Assembly (NCBI GenBank): GCA_013695975.1
Contig: JACCZL010000208.1
Span: 1-8,296 of the forward strand
Length of the DNA: 8,296 bases
Reading direction: 5' to 3'
From: Chloroflexota bacterium
GTDB lineage: Bacteria; Chloroflexota; UBA6077; JACCZL01
Shown here piece by piece: positions 4,828-8,296 of this stretch. The notes below the pieces were generated by a model. The model was given only the letters and a program-made list of their open reading frames with translations, did no database searches and was not told the DNA's origin. Position 1 is the stretch's first letter. Each line of letters opens with the position of its first letter. Both the position numbers and the translations under genes were made by a program.

Positions 4828-6525
4828 TCAGATGAGTCCCGGCAACGCCTGGATCGTAATCGCCGCGCCCAGCACCACGATGACCAGGGCGCTCGCGACC
4901 GGCAGGAGCCGCGCGACCCGGCTACCGCCGAGGCTCAGCCTCTGCAGGAAGCGGCGGGCATAGACCAGCAGCAGGCCGATCCCTACCAGGACCGACGCCA
5001 GCCCGATGCTGAACGCCACGATCAGCAGCAGCCCGAACGCCACCTGGTGGAGGGCGATCGCACTGAGGAGGACCACCAGCGCCGACGGGCAGGGCAGCAG
5101 CCCGCCCGAGACGCCCAGCGCCAGCAGGGTGCGCCAGGTCACTGGCCGACCGTCGGTCCCCGGTGGCAGATGCGAGTGCGGGCGACCCCCATGGCTGTGG
5201 ACCAGGCCCCCGTGATGCCCGCGAGGCAAGTGTCCTCCATCCTGCTCATGCTCGTGCTCGTGCTCCGCCCGCGTGGTGGTGTGGTAACCCGTATCCTCGT
5301 GCCCGAGTCGGCCGGATGCCCCGACCGCCGCCAGGGCGACCGCGCGTGCCGGCTCGGACGCCTGAGCATGGGCGTGGTCGTGCACATGCCCGTGATCGTA
5401 CTCGTGGTCGTCGTGGTGACCATGGGGATGGGGATGCTCATGCTCATGCTCACCTTCATGGCTGTGCTGGGCCGACGCCCGGCGCTGGGCCAGGGCCCCG
5501 CGCAGCCGGGTGACGAACAGCCAGCCGCCGATCCCCACGACCATCAGCCCGGACAGCACTTGCAACGGCGGGTATAGCCGCTCCGGCAAGATGTACTGCG
5601 ACAGGAAGAGCGTCACCAGCCCGAGGACGTAGACCCCGAGGGTGTGGGTGGCGGTGACGGTCAGCCCCAGGAACAGGGCGTGCCGAGCGGTCCCGCGCGA
5701 GCCGATCAAGTAGGCGGCCACGACCGTCTTGCCGTGGCCGGGCGAGAGGGCGTGGCCGGCCCCGAGGACCATCGCGAAGCCAAGGTACAGCAGGGCGATT
5801 GGCAGGGATTGGGTGCCGGCCGCCGCGAGCTGGGCGTAGACATCCGCCCTTGGCTCGATCGCTCGCAGCCCCTCGACCGACGCCCGCGGGTCGGCCGCGA
5901 CGACCCCTGGCACGAAGATCAGGCGCGCCTCACGGACGTCGGCTGGGCTGTTGAGCAGGTCCTCCGGATAGTTGCGCAGCGCGTCGGTCAGGTCGTCCGT
6001 CGGCACGCTCGACTGCTGGATCCGGGCGCCGGCCGCCCCGGGCCGCGCGACGATCTCGCGCCAGCCGATGCGGGTCGGGTCGTTGTCGTCGCGATAGCTC
6101 AGCTCGATCGGGCCACCGCCGCGGGGCAGCTCGGCCCAATAGACCGTCTCGAGGCGCAGCGTCGCGAGCCCCCCCTGCCCCGGTGGGAAGCTCAACGCTC
6201 GGCTCACGGCCTCCAGCTCGGTGGGGGCGCCATCCAGGCGCAGCCGCAGGTTGCGGCGCAGCTCCTCGGCGCGCCGTTGGGCGTACCGCTCCCCCTCCGC
6301 CTCGCTGACCTGACCGTCGCGGTCGGCGTCGATGTTCGGCTGCTCCTGGAAGGTCGGGATCTCGGCCATGTCCAGGACGTAGAAGATCCGCACGCCGTCC
6401 CCGGCCGGCTCGATCCGGCTGTAATGATTGACGGTGAAGTTGCCCAAGGGGTGGGCGAGCGCCGCCGTCGGCGCCAGCAGCAGGGCCAGGAGGAGGGCCA
6501 GCGCGCCGAGCCGCGGCGGGCGCAT
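4828..6525 (-). CDS. NicO/RcnA-family nickel/cobalt transporter with secreted N-terminal domain and His-rich loop
   Basis: A 565-residue inner-membrane permease of the NicO (high-affinity nickel/cobalt transporter) family, moving Ni2+/Co2+ or a related ion; direction (uptake or efflux) cannot be read. A signal peptide (1-24, cleavage after ALA) leaves His25 as the mature N-terminus (HPLGNFTVN). An extracytoplasmic domain (about 25-238) holds a canonical EF-hand loop (D66-x-D68-x-D70-G-x-V-x-x-x-E77) and the conserved stretches DMAEIPTFQ and RIGWREIVA. The permease half 1 (about 240-340) has the family motif GAGHALSPGHGKT, plus H281 and TATHTLG. A hydrophilic loop (about 342-462) carries 27 His. 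Permease half 2 (about 464-564) has GGLLPCPSALVVLL and two more membrane segments. The ATG at 6525 lies only 3 nt after the TPR stop, with a G-rich AGGTGGGGGG sequence upstream inside the TPR gene, so translation is probably coupled. Several actinobacterial transporters annotated as nickel permeases share this two-part layout (from memory). Confidence 0.9.
   Translation of the reverse strand: MRPPRLGALALLLALLLAPTAALAHPLGNFTVNHYSRIEPAGDGVRIFYVLDMAEIPTFQEQPNIDADRDGQVSEAEGERYAQRRAEELRRNLRLRLDGAPTELEAVSRALSFPPGQGGLATLRLETVYWAELPRGGGPIELSYRDDNDPTRIGWREIVARPGAAGARIQQSSVPTDDLTDALRNYPEDLLNSPADVREARLIFVPGVVAADPRASVEGLRAIEPRADVYAQLAAAGTQSLPIALLYLGFAMVLGAGHALSPGHGKTVVAAYLIGSRGTARHALFLGLTVTATHTLGVYVLGLVTLFLSQYILPERLYPPLQVLSGLMVVGIGGWLFVTRLRGALAQRRASAQHSHEGEHEHEHPHPHGHHDDHEYDHGHVHDHAHAQASEPARAVALAAVGASGRLGHEDTGYHTTTRAEHEHEHEQDGGHLPRGHHGGLVHSHGGRPHSHLPPGTDGRPVTWRTLLALGVSGGLLPCPSALVVLLSAIALHQVAFGLLLIVAFSIGLASVLVGIGLLLVYARRFLQRLSLGGSRVARLLPVASALVIVVLGAAITIQALPGLI
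5170..5466 (-). other. histidine-rich loop of the NicO transporter
   Basis: Encodes residues 354-452, with 27 His in two clusters: H354-H386 (15 His, mostly alternating as HxH with Glu, Asp, Gly or Pro between) and H409-H452 (12 His). The two clusters are split by an Ala/Val-rich stretch of about 20 residues (387-408). Such loops in NicO/RcnA and ZIP/CDF transporters bind or buffer Ni2+, Co2+ or Zn2+; this role here is inferred from composition. Confidence 0.85.
6295..6330 (-). other. EF-hand loop in the transporter's extracytoplasmic domain
   Basis: Twelve residues, D66 to E77, match the EF-hand consensus at positions 1, 3, 5, 6, 8 and 12 (D, D, D, G, V, E). It sits just after the DMAEIPTFQ motif in the exported N-terminal domain, so it would sense or be stabilised by external Ca2+. 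Confidence 0.75.
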
Positions 6526-6528
6526 AGG

Positions 6529-7890
6529 CTAGCCCCCCACCTGCGCCGCCAATGCCTGGAGGGCCTGCTGCGCCTCGGGGGCGTAGCGGACCGAGAAGTA
6601 GGGGTTGACCGCCAGCGCCTCGCGCAGGAGTCCGGCCGCGCGGGCTGGGTCGCCGGCGCACTCTGCGATGCGGCCCGCGTGAAAGAGCATCAGGGCATCG
6701 CGGGTTCCGAGGCGGAGGGCCTCGCGGGCGTAGCCGTCGGCCTCCTGGCAGGCGCCACTCTTGTGGAGGGCCCAGGCCAGGGTGTCGGCGACGTGGATGC
6801 TCCGACGCTGGGCCCACTGGGCCTGGGCCTGCTCCACGGCGCTTCCGATCCCGAAGTCATAGTCCGCGTTGAAGAGGGCCAGATCCAGGTCGGTGTTGAC
6901 ACCGTTCTCGGCGTACAGCCGCTGGATCACCCGGACCAGCTCCTGCTGTCGGGCCCCCTCCTCGGCGCGGCCGGCGGCGTAGTAGACCTCGGCGAGGCGG
7001 ATCACCAACTCGGGGACCGGTATGGCCTGGGTCGCTTCAACATACACCTCGATCGCCGTCGCATAGTCACCGCGCGCGGCTGCCACCCGCGCTAGGCCGC
7101 CCTTGGCATAGACGTAACCGGGATAGAACGCCAGGGCCTGGGCGTAGGCCCGTTCGGCGCTCGCGAGATCACCGCTGTTGAAATAGAGATGCCCGAGCTG
7201 GACCCGAGTCCACTCGGTGCCCTCAGTCCCGGCCTGACCGGCGTCCACGGCCAGCCGCATCCCCTCGATGGCGCCGGGGACGTCGCCGTGCAGCTCGCGA
7301 GCGTAGGACACTCGGGCGTAGGATGCCTGGCTTGGTTGGCGGTTGACCATCTCCTGGATCGTCGTGACCGCCTCCTCGTAACGTCCGAGCTCGATCTCGG
7401 CGTCGGCGATCACGCCATAGCCGACGGCCCCGTACGGGTTCCGGGCGACGGCCTTGCGGCCCCACTCGAGCCCCTCTGCGAAGTCGTGGCGGGCCAGCGC
7501 CAGCGACCCGAGCCCGATCAGGGCGCCGGCGTCGTCCGGAGCCAGCTCGTGGGCCCGGCGCAGGAGGCCCTCCGCGCGGCTGTAGTAGCTCGGGTCGCCC
7601 ACCTCGCGCGCCTTCTGGAGATAGCCAAAGGCGAGCGCCGTCTGGCTCCGCTGCTCGTCCGGGTTCTGCCGCAGCCGCTCCTGGAGCGACCCGATCGAGC
7701 GGTCGGTCTTCGAAACGCCGTCGGCTGCGATGAGCGGCGCCGGCGGGCTGGCGGCCGGCGCCGGGCGTGGCTGAAGGGCCCGGACCGCCGAGCTCACGAG
7801 CAGGAACGTCCCGAGGAACAGGCTGACGCCGACGAGCAGGCCGAGGAACCGCTTGCGGAGGTAGGTGGCAGGCATCGGCAGCACGCTCAC
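6529..7890 (-). CDS. membrane-anchored tetratricopeptide repeat (TPR) protein
   Basis: A 453-residue protein with a short basic N-terminus (LRKRF at 11-15), one hydrophobic anchor or uncleaved signal (about 16-36), a Pro/Ala-rich spacer (40-52), then an all-helical TPR array to the end. Recognisable TPR units start near 84, 121, 155, 228, 262, 295, 367 and 400, with motifs such as YSRAEGLLRRAHELAPDD, LGRYEEAV, SGDLASAERAYAQAL and AALAVNPYF-like ends. The central part (about 325-365, NADYDFGIGSAVEQA) is less regular. The array should lie outside the membrane and act as a protein-protein scaffold; partners are unknown, but the flanking sortase and transporter are obvious candidates. The GTG at 7890 overlaps the sortase stop as GTGA, the usual sign of coupled translation; an in-frame ATG at 7875 with GGGGGTGA 11 nt upstream is an alternative. 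It ends in TAG, 3 nt before the transporter ATG. Confidence 0.88.
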   Translation of the reverse strand: MSVLPMPATYLRKRFLGLLVGVSLFLGTFLLVSSAVRALQPRPAPAASPPAPLIAADGVSKTDRSIGSLQERLRQNPDEQRSQTALAFGYLQKAREVGDPSYYSRAEGLLRRAHELAPDDAGALIGLGSLALARHDFAEGLEWGRKAVARNPYGAVGYGVIADAEIELGRYEEAVTTIQEMVNRQPSQASYARVSYARELHGDVPGAIEGMRLAVDAGQAGTEGTEWTRVQLGHLYFNSGDLASAERAYAQALAFYPGYVYAKGGLARVAAARGDYATAIEVYVEATQAIPVPELVIRLAEVYYAAGRAEEGARQQELVRVIQRLYAENGVNTDLDLALFNADYDFGIGSAVEQAQAQWAQRRSIHVADTLAWALHKSGACQEADGYAREALRLGTRDALMLFHAGRIAECAGDPARAAGLLREALAVNPYFSVRYAPEAQQALQALAAQVGG

Positions 7891-8296
7891 CCCCGCGGGA
7901 CCAGGACCGCCCGCACGACCTGGCGGTCCTCATAGGAGCGCGTCGCCAGGTCGAAGCGGCCGCTGCAGGTCACCAGCGTGAGCGTCGTGGCGCCACTACT
8001 CGGCCGCAGCGCGGCCAGGCCGGCCAGCGACGCCGCCGGGTAGCTTCGCACCCACTCCACCTCGTAGTCGTAGAGCTGTCCGGCCGCGCCCGACAGGGTG
8101 ATCGTCTGGCCGGGCTTCGCGTCGCGCAGCCGCCAGAACACCCCCACCTCACGGTTCAAGTCGACGTGCCCGGCTAGGACCGCGTTGCCCCCCTCGCCCC
8201 GCCCCGCCCCGTCGCTGTACCCGGCCACCACCCGCGCGGGGTGGGGCGGGGGCAGCTCCCCGTCCGGGCGCATGTCGCGGGCGATCACCTCCGCGT
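7887..8296 (-). CDS. class F-like sortase, N-terminus outside the window
   Basis: Cysteine transpeptidase of the sortase family, which joins sorting-signal proteins to the cell surface or acts on related substrates outside the membrane. The frame is open to the window edge. The GTG at 8288 is probably an internal Val, since the membrane anchor and first strands are missing. Counting from there, 133 residues show the full catalytic set: His41 in NAVLAGHVD, Cys108 in TLTLVTCSG and Arg122 in SYEDRQVVRA. The short catalytic domain, the VFWRL stretch after the His and the DGELPPP segment fit the class E/F sortases of actinobacteria and Chloroflexota better than class A or B. TGA at 7887-7889 overlaps the GTG of the TPR gene, so the two are translationally coupled. 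No clear LPxTG-type cell-wall sorting signal is found in any protein of this window, so its substrate must lie elsewhere or use a different signal. Confidence 0.88.
   Translation of the reverse strand, partial: AEVIARDMRPDGELPPPHPARVVAGYSDGAGRGEGGNAVLAGHVDLNREVGVFWRLRDAKPGQTITLSGAAGQLYDYEVEWVRSYPAASLAGLAALRPSSGATTLTLVTCSGRFDLATRSYEDRQVVRAVLVPRG

Noticed and set aside
3855..4835. Plus-strand open frame (326 codons) opposite DUF4331 A
   Set aside because: Antisense shadow: its translation is composed of Val/Asp/Arg repeats, and a very similar shadow occurs opposite the other DUF4331 copy (2383-3153), as expected from the gene duplication.
5155..5169. LPPGT in the transporter loop, and LPTGD within DUF4331 B, as possible sortase signals
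   Set aside because: Both are internal, without the hydrophobic segment and basic tail that follow a sorting signal at a C-terminus, and LPPGT does not match LPxTG.
5644..7095. Long plus-strand open frame (483 codons) opposite the transporter and TPR genes
   Set aside because: Its translation is a Gly/Arg/Val/Asp-rich sequence with no family motif, and the opposite strand holds a NicO permease and a TPR protein with clear motifs. In GC-rich DNA the antisense frame of a real gene is often open.

Overview
High-GC bacterial DNA, densely coding, with two transcription units that converge near position 1110-1218. The gene content (class F-like sortase, a NicO metal transporter with an extracytoplasmic N-terminal domain, DUF4331 proteins, GC-rich hairpins without a strong U-tract) fits a Chloroflexota (Thermomicrobia-like) or an actinobacterial genome. 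This assignment is an inference from memory of where these families occur; no marker gene in the window settles it.

Plus-strand arm (1-1108): the 3' part of an alpha/beta hydrolase, cut by the window edge, followed 68 nt later by a small VOC/glyoxalase-like protein with a good ribosome binding site. These look like ordinary housekeeping or detoxification genes. Two perfect, very GC-rich hairpins fill the 110 bp between this arm and the minus-strand arm and probably end transcription from both sides.

Minus-strand arm (8296 down to 1219), read in the direction of transcription: (i) a class F-like sortase, N-terminus outside the window; (ii) a membrane-anchored TPR protein whose GTG start overlaps the sortase stop (GTGA); (iii) a NicO/RcnA-type nickel/cobalt transporter with a secreted EF-hand-bearing N-terminal domain and a loop holding 27 histidines, starting 3 nt after the TPR stop; (iv) a 259-bp non-coding gap; (v, vi) two tandem paralogous secreted DUF4331 proteins 23 nt apart. 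The first three genes look like one tightly coupled operon. The two DUF4331 genes form a second cotranscribed pair, either on the same transcript or from their own promoter in the gap.

The window's most interesting content is this surface/secretion cluster. It combines a sortase, a TPR scaffold, a metal permease with metal-binding appendages, and duplicated secreted DUF4331 proteins that carry a Ca2+-binding-type DxDxDG loop and a C-terminal His cluster. One of the two DUF4331 paralogues also carries a long Asp/Arg-rich linker and a C-terminal beta-rich (DUF5666/OB-like) domain. The paralogues share a 125-bp tract identical at every base while other parts have diverged strongly, which suggests gene conversion. 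A joint role in extracytoplasmic metal handling is a hypothesis. DUF4331 has no function that I know of.
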